From positions 1 to 64,000 of the forward strand of contig CAVQOL010000002.1 of assembly GCA_963714415.1 (NCBI GenBank): a stretch of DNA of 64,000 bases, written 5' to 3'. The notes below the pieces were generated by a model. The model was not told where the DNA came from and made no database searches. It worked only from the letters and a program-made list of their open reading frames with translations. A program made the position numbers and the translations under genes. This DNA is from JAGXRK01 sp963714415. Its GTDB lineage: Bacteria; Bacteroidota; Ignavibacteria; Ignavibacteriales; Ignavibacteriaceae. This document shows, piece after piece, positions 50,239 through 61,171 of the stretch (its first letter is position 1; every line of letters begins with the position of its first letter).

Positions 50239-52384
50239 ATTCTTTTTAATATCCAATTTAATATCTGATAAACATCGGCCCCGAGAAAAATAAAATCATC
50301 AACTCCGGATTTTTTGTGTTCTTCAATTTGATCTTTTGGATATCCGGCAAGAATTACAATAACATCTTTTAATTTATCTTTTATTCCTTTTACAATTAGA
50401 GGTACAAGTTCAGGATAAGTATCATCTGTAGAACAGATTACAACTGCATTCGCTTTTGCATCAATTGCAGCTTTTACGGCTTCATCTGTTGTTGCAAATC
50501 CATTTGGATAAATTATTTCAAAACCGCCGACTTCAAAAAATGCTCTTGAGAAATCTGCCCTGCCTTTAAATTGTTTTATGGGACCCATCGTAGCCAAGAA
50601 ATACTTTTAGGTTTACTGCCCGTTTTCATTTTGTAATTTTCGGAAGCAATGCGTAATTCCTCAAACATCTCTGCAATTCGAAATTGAGATAAGGGTTTTA
50701 CATTAATTCCTTTTTCTGATGAAGCACGAATTGATTTTGAAATTTCACCAAGAGAAGCTCCTTCAAGATATGCATCTGTAGCTTGATTAATCATATCGTA
50801 AGATTTCGTATTGGCAGTCTGCTGAAGTTTATCGAGAATGCTTGAGTGTTTTTTGTCGTCGCCATTAACTCGGTACTTCTGAATATATTCAACACGCTTT
50901 TTATAAATTGAATCATAGTCTGGTTGTTTAATTTCTAGTGGTTCTTCTTTTGGATTTGCGTACATATTTGTCCCAACCAAAACAGATTTCCGTTTTGCAA
51001 AATCTTTCTTCTTAGCGTCTGCAACTTTTGCAATTTCATCCTGTACAAATCCAGATCTGAATTGACTTAAGCATTCCACCTTTTTCTTCAATCGTTTGAA
51101 ATAATTTCCAGGCAGCATTTGCAATATCATCAGTTAACTTTTCAACAAAGAATGATCCGCCAGAAGGATCAATAACCTGATCAAGATGCGATTCTTCTTT
51201 CAGAATGATTTGTGTGTTACGTGCAAGTCGTCTTGAAAAATCATCCGGAACATTAAATGATTCATCATAAGCATTTGTTTGAAGCGAATCAACTCCACCT
51301 ACAATTGCAGAGAAAGCTTCTGTTGTTGTACGGAGTGAGTTTACAAACGGATCAAAAAAAGTCTGATTGAACTGAGAAGTTTTACCGTGAATGAAAATTT
51401 TTCGATTTTCGTTCTTTTACACCATACGCTTCAAGAATTTTACTCCATAGTAATCTTGCTGCACGAAGCTTTGCAATTTCCATAAAATAGAATGAACCGA
51501 TTCCAAACGTAAATTTTATTCTTTTGGCACTGTCATCTACTTTCAATCCGCGAGAAACCATTTCGTTTAAATACTCCACTGCTGTTGCAAGGGTAAATGC
51601 AAGTTCCTGAACTGCACTGGCACCAGCGTTGTTGTATGCAAATCCACTTATCCCAATTGTTTTAATCGGTGAATTTGATTTGATCATTAGCTCGGTTGAT
51701 AATTTTATTTCATCAAATATCTGTTTTAGGGAAATAGGAAGTTTGCCGTTGCTTAATAAATATTCATAAGGATCGGATGTGATTGATCCTTTAATATTCA
51801 TCAAACTAGATTCTTGTTTTATTCGCGTATGCATTAAAAAGAAGGGTGATAGGCAAAGCAGAAAATCCGCCGTTGATATTAATTGGTTGATTTGTTAAAT
51901 CAATATCCTTAAACAACTCTTGCATTTTTCTTACACCGGAAATTGATAATCCACCTTTACCAACTTCACCAATCCTAGATTGATCAGCATCAATGCCAAG
52001 TTGTGTGGGATTATCCAAAACAATATTTATGGAATTTAATCCACGCTGAAGATCATATTTTATAGCTTTATTTAAATCTTCGGGAAGAGCTTGGCTATAC
52101 TCTTGAGCAATTTCCCAAGAACGATTATTATAACCGGAAACATTGCTTCCGCGAAGAAAGTTATCAAATCCGGGAAAATTATTTACTTGCGGAAGATCTT
52201 TTATATCGTTTGATGTGTAGAGTGGCTGAAGGTCAATTCCTTCGTAAGTTTTTGTAATAAGTTTTTTATCGAATGAATCACCTTTCAGATCTTTTTCAAC
52301 CTGCTGTTTCCATTCTTTAAATAAAGGAACAGGGAAATCTTTTTTTAAATCGGGTTTTTCACCAAGTTTAACTTCATTAGGCAT
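50229..52384 (-). CDS. mutA: Methylmalonyl-CoA mutase small subunit, frameshifted
   Basis: This is the non-catalytic partner of MutB. The N-terminus (FPVPLFKEWKQQVEKDLKGDSF) and YEGIDLQPLYTSNDI match small subunits. Later come GISGFAYNNAGASAVQELAF, a stretch between 51380 and 51130 encoding SLRTTTEAFSAIVGGVDSL and VIDPSGGSFFVE, and the degenerate B12-like C-domain FFEVGGFEIIYPNGFAT without the His ligand. Frame changes are needed near 51820, 51400, 51060 and 50590. Joined length is about 718 residues. It starts the operon. Confidence 0.88.
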
Positions 52385-52561
52385 AAACAGACTCCGGAAT
52401 TCATAAAAATTGTCGTTCCAAAATTACTAAAAAGTTAGTGTATTTAGACATTTGCAAAGTGATCTGACTCATTTAGAATATAAAGAATTTACGCAAAAAA
52501 TTAGTGAGTTTGTAAGTCTAAAGCTTAAATGCTAAATTATTAAATAACAATAGTATCAATT

Positions 52562-52786
52562 ATGAGATCATTCTTCTCAAAAATTTTTTACTTTCTCTCA
52601 ATAGCGGGATTTATTTATTTCTTTTACAATGCAACTCTAGCCGTTAATTCTCTATTCCAAAGAAGCAGTGAAACATCCGGACCAATTTTTAATGAAGCAA
52701 AGCAATTTATTTATGTTTCGGCTGGAAGTTTATTAGTTGCATTTATTCTTTTACTGATAGGCAGGAAAATTTCTAAAGATAGTTAA
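52562..52786 (+). CDS. Small two-helix membrane protein of unknown function
   Basis: The 74 residues contain two hydrophobic helices (FFSKIFYFLSIAGFIYFFY and FIYVSAGSLLVAFILLLIG) separated by a short polar loop. No family is recognised. It is 70 bases upstream of the TerC-family gene and could be co-transcribed, though an AT hairpin lies between them. Confidence 0.6.
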   Translation: MRSFFSKIFYFLSIAGFIYFFYNATLAVNSLFQRSSETSGPIFNEAKQFIYVSAGSLLVAFILLLIGRKISKDS

Positions 52787-52795
52787 CTATACAGA

Positions 52796-52816
52796 CTTAT
52801 AATTTAAAATTATAAG
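52796..52816. other. Perfect AT-rich palindrome before the TerC-family gene
   Basis: Arms CTTATAATTT and AAATTATAAG surround one base. There is no T-run, so it is more likely an operator or processing site than a terminator. Confidence 0.35.
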
Positions 52817-52856
52817 ATATCTTTTAGTAAAATCAAATTATGTGTGAGAAATATTT

Positions 52857-53588
52857 ATGCTTTCTGAATCGTTAATTGCACTGTTAACCTTAACTGTGCT
52901 GGAAATTGTACTCGGTATTGATAATATAATTTTTATTTCAATTCTCTCCGGCAAACTTCCAAAGGAACAGCAAAACAAAGCGAGACTAACAGGATTAGCG
53001 CTTGCAATGATATCAAGAATTCTTCTGCTGTTTTCAATTGTGTGGATTATGAAATTAACTCTTCCATTGTTTACAGTTTTAGGTCAGGAAATTAGCGGGA
53101 GAGATATAATACTGATTGCAGGCGGATTATTCCTCATCGGCAAAAGCACTTTTGAAATACACGATAAGCTTGAAGGAGAAGACAGTCACACTTCCGGCAG
53201 ACCAGCAAAATCGTTTTCTAATGTAATCGTTCAGATATTGCTGCTTGATATTATTTTTTCACTGGATTCAGTTATCACCGCAGTTGGAATGGCAAACGAA
53301 TTAATCATAATGGTACTTGCTGTTGTAATTGCGGTTGGGGTAATGATGGTATCATCCAAAAGTATAAGTGATTTTGTTGAAAAACATCCAACCGTTAAAA
53401 TGCTTGCGTTGTCTTTCTTATTATTAATAGGCGTATCACTAATTGCAGAAGGATTGGAACAGCAAATACCAAAAGGCTATATCTATTTTGCTATGGCATT
53501 CTCAGTCTTTGTGGAAATGCTGAACCTGAAAATGAAGAGCAAAGCAAAACCAGTTGTGTTAAAAAACCGGTTTGCTGATGAAAAATGA
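52857..53588 (+). CDS. TerC-family integral membrane protein
   Basis: The 243 residues form about seven helices with the TerC acidic motifs ALLTLTVLEIVLGIDNIIFI and LLDIIFSLDSVITAVGMAN. Members are linked to metal export (manganese) or membrane stress, and some to tellurium resistance. The C-terminus is short and basic. No ter operon partners are present, so tellurite resistance is not implied. Confidence 0.88.
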   Translation: MLSESLIALLTLTVLEIVLGIDNIIFISILSGKLPKEQQNKARLTGLALAMISRILLLFSIVWIMKLTLPLFTVLGQEISGRDIILIAGGLFLIGKSTFEIHDKLEGEDSHTSGRPAKSFSNVIVQILLLDIIFSLDSVITAVGMANELIIMVLAVVIAVGVMMVSSKSISDFVEKHPTVKMLALSFLLLIGVSLIAEGLEQQIPKGYIYFAMAFSVFVEMLNLKMKSKAKPVVLKNRFADEK

Positions 53589-53635
53589 ATTAGATAATAC
53601 AATAAAATTGACAAACCAAGCTATTGCAGATATAA

Positions 53636-53732
53636 CGATTTATGGGAACTAGAGTAACCATATTCATTAACAAGATCAGTTGTTATCTACATCGCTTTGC
53701 GAGAACTCTTCACCTTTTTGAAAGCGATGCAA
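53636..53732 (-). pseudogene. Fragment of a C69 peptidase gene
   Basis: On the - strand this encodes TDLVNEYGYSSS, preceded by KSSRKAM and a stop codon. The intact C69 peptidase at 61172-62982 has SKTAREAIKIMTDLVNEYGYCSS at the matching place. The best 35 bases agree at about 31 positions. It is a decayed second copy of about 30 codons. Confidence 0.65.
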
Positions 53733-53778
53733 ATTAATTTGTTAAAATCCATTTTTTCATCAGACTATATAACTAGTT

Positions 53779-53856
53779 GACTTTCACTCTTACACCTTCA
53801 GAATGACTTGTAAACTCAGGTGCGTACATACATTGCTATTGTAGTAATTCTCGTTT
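53779..53856 (-). pseudogene. 3'-terminal fragment of a second alpha-2-macroglobulin gene
   Basis: This stretch encodes CMYAPEFTSHSEGVRVKVN and a stop, against CMYAPEFTSHSEGVRVKVQ at the end of the large gene at 54871. DNA identity is high over about 75 bases, then stops near 53856 where a palindrome and transposase remnant begin. The fragment keeps protein-level conservation, so the duplication is either recent or was under selection. Confidence 0.75.
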
Positions 53857-53862
53857 AGGACT

Positions 53863-53916
53863 AAAGATGACATCATCTCAGCTTATTAGGATCGTTAAAA
53901 GATGTCATCTTTTAAC
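53863..53916. repeat. REP-like palindromes next to a transposase remnant
   Basis: AAAGATGACATC (53863-53874) is an exact inverted copy of GATGTCATCTTT (53901-53912). The second site is also a palindrome by itself, with 11-base arms (53894-53904 and 53906-53916) around one base. On the - strand they lie directly after the stop of the transposase fragment, as expected for the end of an IS200/RAYT-type element. Confidence 0.6.
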
Positions 53917-53925
53917 TCTTACCAT

Positions 53926-54100
53926 TTAATCTTCAATCATATAATCATCATTAAAGCGATTGCTTTTCATTTCACTGTGATATTTGATAAATCTATTTCT
54001 CCCTCCAAACCATTCCATCAATTCATTTCTACAAAGAATTGATTTATTATTCCCAGATAATGTATCATACGAACTAAATTTGTATTGTGTCAATTTCTTC
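53926..54100 (-). pseudogene. C-terminal remnant of an IS200/RAYT-type (Y1) transposase
   Basis: The - strand encodes YKFSSYDTLSGNNKS, then ELMEWFGGRNRFIKYHSEM and a tail ending at a TAA (53926-53928). The 'YKxSSY...FGG...FxxxH' pattern is typical of the C-terminus of REP-associated and IS200-like transposases. Upstream it is closed by a stop and the catalytic HUH/Tyr part is absent. The rest of the gap, 54101-54244, shows nothing I can name. Confidence 0.5.
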
Positions 54101-54244
54101 TAAGCCGTGATGACAGGATTAGCATGTTACAGCAAACAGTTGCATCAAAAATATTTTTCATTCTCAATTATTTTTCTCTTAAATCCACTTTGAAATAAAT
54201 TTCCTTTCCTCTTTTCCTGCACATTAATAGACATAGAATATGAT

Positions 54245-54868
54245 ATGAAAAACTTCCTAAAATTTTCACTTACAATGTCCGGATTATCAAGTTTTATTCT
54301 TCCTCACAGATGAAAATGATTTGGCAATAAGCAGTCAGCAACTAACAGTTGGAAATGGAGACGTTCAGTGGATGACTGCCGGTTCCGGATTGCAACATTC
54401 TGAAATGTTCCCGCTTCTGGATAAAAATAAACCAAATCCATTGGAGCTTTTTCAGATATGGCTTAACCTGCCTAAAACAAAAAAATTTGCTCAACCTTTT
54501 CTATACTATGCTTTGGGCAGAAGATATTCCTGTACCTTTCTGAAAAAGATAAAAATGGAAAATTAACAGAAGTCACCATCATTGCAGGAAAAATAGCTAA
54601 ATGTAACCGCACCGGCACCGGCACCTGATTCCTGGGCAAATGAACCTGAGAATGAAGTAGGAATTTGGTTAATAAAGATGGAAGCCAATACTCAATGGAC
54701 TATTGCCTGCTGCATCGCTTGAAGTAAATCAGATCACTTTATTTTTACAGAGGATCAACTATAAATATTACAGGGATTAGTATAGAAAATTATCATTCAG
54801 TTGATTTGCTGGCAGATCAAACGGTGATTATAGAAAATGGAAATAAAGATGCATTCCTTTTCCCGCTA
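54245..54868 (+). pseudogene. Truncated and broken pirin-family gene
   Basis: Conserved pirin sequence is visible in several frames: NGDVQWMTAGSGLQHSEMFP, PNPLELFQIWLNLP, then AEDIPVP, PAPDSWANEPENEVGIWLIKME, and NYHSVDLLADQTVIIENGN near the end. About 100 N-terminal codons before NGDVQWM are absent: only some 20 unrelated codons follow ATG 54245. The C-terminus is cut at DAFLF, where the convergent alpha-2-macroglobulin gene begins. The internal frame breaks may be sequence errors, but the missing ends suggest a true deletion. Confidence 0.7.
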
Positions 54869-54870
54869 AT

Positions 54871-57800
54871 TTACTGCACTTTCACTCTCACACCTTCAGA
54901 ATGACTTGTAAATTCAGGTGCGTACATACATTGCATTGTAGTAATTCCGTTTGAAAAATCTCCTTTGTGAGTAACTCTCAAAGGATACTCGAACACATAA
55001 GTTCCTTTTGGCAGCCGATCCATAAAAAAGTTGGTGGCAACATCTCTGGTGTTTTCATAATACCACAAGCCATCCTGGTATTTATGCCGGGAAAGGACAT
55101 TTATCGGCTCAAATCCCGCAGCGCGCATATCTTTCAAGTGAACGAATTCCATATCTCTGTCCACTCTTATTTCGATTCTTACTTTTATCAGGTCGCCCGG
55201 TTTAAGCTTTGTAGTTCTCAGTGACAGGAGTAATTTTCTTTCCTGTTGGAGAATCCAATTCTAAAAATAACTTCTTATTTATCTTTAATGGAGTTTCACT
55301 TGGAGTAATTTTATCAAGCTGCTCATAATACTGCCAGTAGAGAGAACCCCACGCAACAACATTGTTATTGTTTGTTACTGTTACTTTTCCCATTTCAGGT
55401 TTTATTTCTTCACCTTTCCAGGATGTTTTGAAAGTATCCTGTTCCTGCTTCAACGTGAATTTCAGGATTGTTGAAAAGATCAATCATTTGACCGCCGATT
55501 GTAATATCAGGCAGTTTAGAATCTGCAAGCCAGTTTGTTCCTCTTAAAAGAAGTGCATAGCAAGCTTCTGCAGTTGCTTTGGTTGTTTTCCAATCCTGTA
55601 CTTGCTTTTGTTTCAGCAGCCATACTTTCATCAAATCAACAGATTCCTGATCTTTCGAAATTTCATCAATCGCTTCAATTAAAAGTGCCTGTGTTTCAAT
55701 CGGAGCCTGGTACCACCACCATCCCCATTCTTCTTTAAAGTACATTCCCATTTCATCATTGAACACTGCATTCTCAATTATTGATTTGATAATATCTTTT
55801 GCAGTCTTAGCATCATACATTCTGTAAAGTGCAAGCGATATCATCCCTTGCATATATTTGTTGTTACTTAGCCAGTAAGTCTGCGCTTGCCATTTCCAGT
55901 AATCGAACGCTTCCTTGTGCTTATCATCAACAGGTATATCTAAATAGTAGCTTCTTCCATAAAGATATTGCGCCTGTATATAACCGATGTGCTTCTTCTT
56001 CAGGTTTGCACCGATCTTTTTTAAGTATTCATAATCTTCATACATTCTTACATCAGTGTAAAGAACTGCTTTTTGCAGCATCTCCCATGTTGAAGCATTT
56101 TCGCGAATATCTTTTATTCCGAGTCTTTCAAGATGTCCCATTCCAACAACAATATATTGAGTGATGAAACGGTTTTCAGGTAAACCCGGGAACCAAGGCC
56201 ATCCTCCATTGGAGTATTGCTTTTCTCTCATTTTATTTTCAGCTCTTTCAAGTTCATTCGCCATTCTTGTGAGATCGAAAAGTAAACCAACTCTGCGTTT
56301 TCTTTCAGTTTCATCCTGTGCATCGAGAACCCAAGGTGTTTCTTCGAGGAGCGCATACTTTAATTCCTGGTTCTTTTCAAGATTTGATATTAGAGCATCT
56401 TTATCAATTTCTTTCCATGTATCAAAAATGGCTTTTATCTTCGGACTTGAGTTTGCAATGTGAGTTGCAATACTGTTTGCATAAAACCTGTTAAATATCT
56501 GTTCAATACATTCGTAAGGGTACTCCATCATATACGGCAGTGCCTGGATTGCATACCACGCCGGGTTTGCAGTGAACTCAAGTGTAAGATTATAATTCTG
56601 CAATGTTGATGATTTATTATTCATCAGCTTATCAAGAATAAAAGTTTTAGTTTGATTTCCCATTACAGGAAGCGGAAGAGTTTCGGTTACAAGCATTCTG
56701 TTAACCAAAACCGGAAGCGCATTCTCTTCACCATCACTAAACTTTCCTGATTTTGCAATTACTCTGTATACAATTGCATCGACTTTACCTAAAGGAACTT
56801 TTAATCTCCAGCTTAAGCCTTCACTCAAATCTTTATCAACATTAAATGATTTTAAGTTGTCATTATTTTCAAACAGACCATCTATCGGTTTCATTGTGAA
56901 AGCATCAAACAACTGCAAAGTTGCTTCACCTGAGAGTGATTGATCTGATAGATTGCTTACTTTTGCAGTGAAATAAATTTCATCACCTTCTCTTAAAAAT
57001 CTTGGCGGGTTGGGAACAATCATTAAATCTTTTTGAGTAACAGTTTCGTTATAGACTATTCCGCTCTTCAGATCTTTTGTGAGAGCAAAGCCCATAAATT
57101 TCCAGCGGGTTAATGCTTCAGGTACAGTGAAAGAAATTATTATTTCACCTTGCTCATTTGTTCTTAATTCTGGATAGAAGAAAGCAGTTTCATTTAAATT
57201 TTTTCTGATCGGAACGTCTTCAAATGAAGTCTTGGGAGTTTCATTTTGTTTTTCTTTGTCATCAGTCTGACCAAGTCTTGAATCAATCAAATTACTTTCT
57301 TTTTCCTCTGCAACAATACCACCCATTTCAAGAGATTCACTAACAGCACTCGGTGCATCCATCTTATACATTACATCACCATTTCTTCCACCTTTCATAC
57401 GATAGATCCCGTTGCTGTAACCATATCCATAAAAATAAAATCCAAAATTGTTTATATATGGATAATAGAAATGCTGATGAGAAACGTATGTATTCCAACC
57501 TTCTTCGTAAATTCTTGAGCTGATAGTCTGGAAAGAATTATCTGTTGTCCAGTTCAATCGAGAATAGTAATAAGGATGAACATTAAATCCCCAGTAGTTT
57601 GCGGCAAATGCATCAAGTGAAGCATCATACATCGATGCAAGCAATTCTGCAGCTACAGCATCTCCGTTTGGTCCGGTAACTTTAAGTTTCCATTCTTCCT
57701 TTGAACCGGGAAGAATCTTATTTCTGAAAGTTTCGAAAGAGATATTTAATTTCTTATTACTCCATGGAACAGGAATTACTTTTGTTAAAATGTGACTTTC

Positions 57801-60800
57801 ACTATTTACGATGAAAGAAACGTGAACAACCAGACTACCGCGGTAATCTTCTTTTATTGGAATATCAATCTGCTTTTGTTCATCATCAAGAGTTATCCAT
57901 TCTTTTTTTATTATTTTACTATCGTATTCAATTTCGAAAAGAGCCTTCACATTTTCTTCTGCAGAACCGATGTACAATTTTGCAGTTTCTCCGGGTTCGT
58001 AACTTTTCTCTGTTAAATAAATCCAGCTTACATTCCGCAACGGGGCTTTATCCGATTCAGAATTGAACAAAGTAAAATATTTTACAAGCTCAACCGGAGT
58101 TCCGTTTTTATCTTTAGTTTTAAGTGTAAGAACATATTTGCCGGGATCCCAATCACTTTGTTCCTTTAAGGAAATGAAGGAACTATCTGTTGTTGTAAGG
58201 CTTGTTTCGAATACTTTCTTTTCTCTTGCCCAGTTGAAGAACTCATTTTCATCATCATAAACATCGTGAGTAAAGCTTTCATAATAATCTTCTTTTGTTA
58301 ACAGGAATTTATCAGGTTTACTCCACAATCTGTTTCTGAAAATTCTATCCGGAGTTTTTAGTTTATGAATTTCAATTTCAACATTTGCTTTTTCAAATTG
58401 CCCGTTAAGATTTGTGGTTGAAACAGAATATTTAGTATCTGTATTGCTTTGAATTATTTCAGGCAGATTAATATTGGCAACAAGCGCAACATATCCTGCG
58501 CTCACATAAGTTTGGGAGGAATGAGTTTCACCAGTTACATCAACAACATCAGCATAAACGGTATAATTGAAATACCGGATTTGTTTCTTTCGGCATTGAA
58601 AGATCGGGCACCAGTTCAAATTCAACTTTAAACTTTCCGTCCTTATCAGTTTTAGTTACGCCGTTGGTGATTTCCATTTCAGTATTTCTTCCCCAATACC
58701 AATTATAATAACTGCGCCACCTGTAATTAAAGTAGGGGAAGTAAACCGTTCGAACAACTCTATACTTAACATCTGCATCATTCAGATTAACACCCGAATA
58801 GGTTTTTGCATATCCTTCTGCTGTTACATTATCATTGAGGGAGTAGCTGCCTTTAACCGGATCAAACTTAACTTCAAATTTAGGGCGCTTATATTCTTCT
58901 ACCCTGAAATATTGTGAGCCATTTTCATTTGCAATGTAATATTGCCCGCCGATCTTGCCCAAGGGAATTGTAAATTTTCCATTGAATGTTCCATATTCAC
59001 TTGTTGTAAAGGTAGCATCGGTTATTTTTTGATGGTTTGCATCAAAAAAAGTAACAGTTGTTTTTTTATCCGTAACTATTTTGTGATCCTTTTTACCGTC
59101 AGTATCTATAATCAATCCTTTGAAGTAAACAATTTGGCCGGGTCTGTAAATTGCCCTGTCAAGATAGAAAAATGTTGTGGTTCTTTTTACCGGATCATTG
59201 TTGTAGTAGATAGGAAGAATAATTATTCGATTCGAATCTGTCTTTGCCATTTATAAAAATAACTTTGTAGTTGTTATACTGATTTGATTCTTTCTTAAAC
59301 TCAAATCCGCCTTCGCGGTTTGTCTTTCCACTGCTCATTTTAAAGAATTTGTAAGCTCTGTCATCCGGAACATATTGTTGTCTGTAAATCTCATAATCAA
59401 TACTAGCTAAAGGATGCCCGGTTTCTCTGTGCAAGGCATAAAACTGTGTTAAGTTTTTTCCCATATCTCTTCTGAGATAACTGATGTTTGAAACCCACAT
59501 TTTAGAATATGCAACTGCATTTTTTATATAAGTGAAATTTTTATCAGTTGCTGTAAGTACAACGTATCTGCCAAAAGAAAGTGCCGGCATTTTAATTTCA
59601 ACACTATGGTTTTGATAATCTTTATCATCAGGAAGATCAACAGTCCATTCCTTAACAGGTTTTTGAGATGTATAAAGCTGAATGAGCTGTTGACTAGTTA
59701 AACCCTTCTCTTTTCCGTCAAGCTTATCGCTCCAATTTATAATCCTTATGAAAACTCTATTCAACATTCTTAAAAGAAACTAAACTGCGGAAAGGCTTAT
59801 TTGCAATGTTGCCGTATTCAGTTTGAAATCCTAAACTTTTTTGCAGAATTGTATTCTGCAGCCATCTGCATTCCTGCGCACCAAAAGTATCAGGATACTT
59901 GTTAATTGTTGAGTTACAAATATCCAGTGCTTTTTTAATTTCCCATTTGTGATCTTCGGAAACATCTGCATTGTATTTTAGGCCTTCATTGTAATAATAA
60001 TTTGCTAAGTTAAATGAGATGAGAGAAGAATAGGGAACAGTGCTGAATTTTTCTTCAAGGTTGATTATGGCATTTAAGTATAGACTATGTTTCTTCGGAT
60101 TTATGCTGTTGCTGCGCACAAAATTTAATCTTGCCAGATCAACATCTATCAATGCATCTTTTTCATCATCATCAAGGTGAAATTTTATAAGTTCCTGGTA
60201 AAGTTGAATTGCATAAAACTTAAGCGAGAGCGAATCTTTTGTTTGATAACTTATATCAACAAAATCTTCTGGTAATGAAAAATCATCTTCGCTAGATAAT
60301 TCAAATTTGTAAACAGGATCTGTTACTGATGCTTCATCATTTATGTAAAATGAAAGAGCTGTATGCGCAAGTAAATCATATAATGTTGGGCGCAGGTAAG
60401 ACTGCTGAGAATCGCTGTAGTAAAGAATATCTTTAAAATCCTTTAATGAAATCTTTTTTAGTTCATCACTTTTTTCAAGAGAAGACTGGTAATATTTTAC
60501 AATTTCCCTTACTAGTCTCGAAAGATCCCACGTCTGAAAATCTTCATTATCAAAATTTACCGTTTCAGTTCTTTGCTGAAAGCGCCACCTGTTGTTCTGG
60601 TAATACTGCCAATAAATGTTTGCCAGAATTGATTGAAGTATTGCATTTGCAGGAAACGAAGCACTATTAATCTCAGCTTTTACATCATTTACTATTTTTA
60701 CGTGGCTGTCTTCTTCAGTATAGTTTGCAAATTTTAGTTTGTAAAAAATAGATTTGATAAACTGCGGATGGTTCTTTTCACTTTTGGCGGTTTTATATAT

Positions 60801-61007
60801 CTCTTCAACTACCTCCAAGGCAGAACGGGTTAGACCTTTTTGCTCTAATGAATCAACTTTTCGCCAGGAAGATTTGTAATCACCTGTAAAATTGAATTCT
60901 GCCATTTTGTTGCTCTTAAATAATTCTGTGTTCGTAATTATTCCGGCAAATGAAACAAACACAAATGTCATCAGAATGACAATTATTAATAAGTTTTTAT
61001 TCTTCAT
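54871..61007 (-). CDS. Bacterial alpha-2-macroglobulin family protein with thioester motif, frameshifted
   Basis: This large envelope protein, about 2045 residues joined, is related to protease-trapping alpha-2-macroglobulins. ATG 61007 gives a signal (LLIIVILMTFVFVSFAG); GAGGA lies upstream. A helical N-terminal region of about 400 residues precedes macroglobulin beta domains (YRPGQIVYFKGLIIDTDG, TYSGVNLNDADVKYRV), the bait/ANATO-like region and the central FPELRTNEQGEIIISFTVPEA-type stretch. The thioester site is YPYECIEQIFNRF, matching CxEQ. An alpha-helical domain with GGWPWFPG and a receptor-like C-terminus follow. Frame changes fall near 59760, 59230, 58590, 55440 and 55185. No penicillin-binding protein 1C gene is adjacent, unlike many bacterial loci. 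Confidence 0.87.
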
Positions 61008-61171
61008 AGTGGCTGTCCTCAATAAAAATTGATATTCACTTAAAATAATTTGTTGAACTTCTTTTAAATACGATTGCTTTTACATTTCGTAATTCAATAT
61101 GTTCCCTAAAAAGGAATATTTTTTATTAAATCAGGCTTTCTTTATAATAAATTTTTAACTAATCAAAAATA

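Noticed and set aside
52857..53588. Tellurite resistance determinant
   Set aside because: TerC-family proteins occur widely without tellurite resistance and no other ter genes are present.
55362..58631. Several + strand open frames opposite the macroglobulin gene
   Set aside because: They are antisense shadows; the - strand frames show clear family homology and the + strand translations do not.
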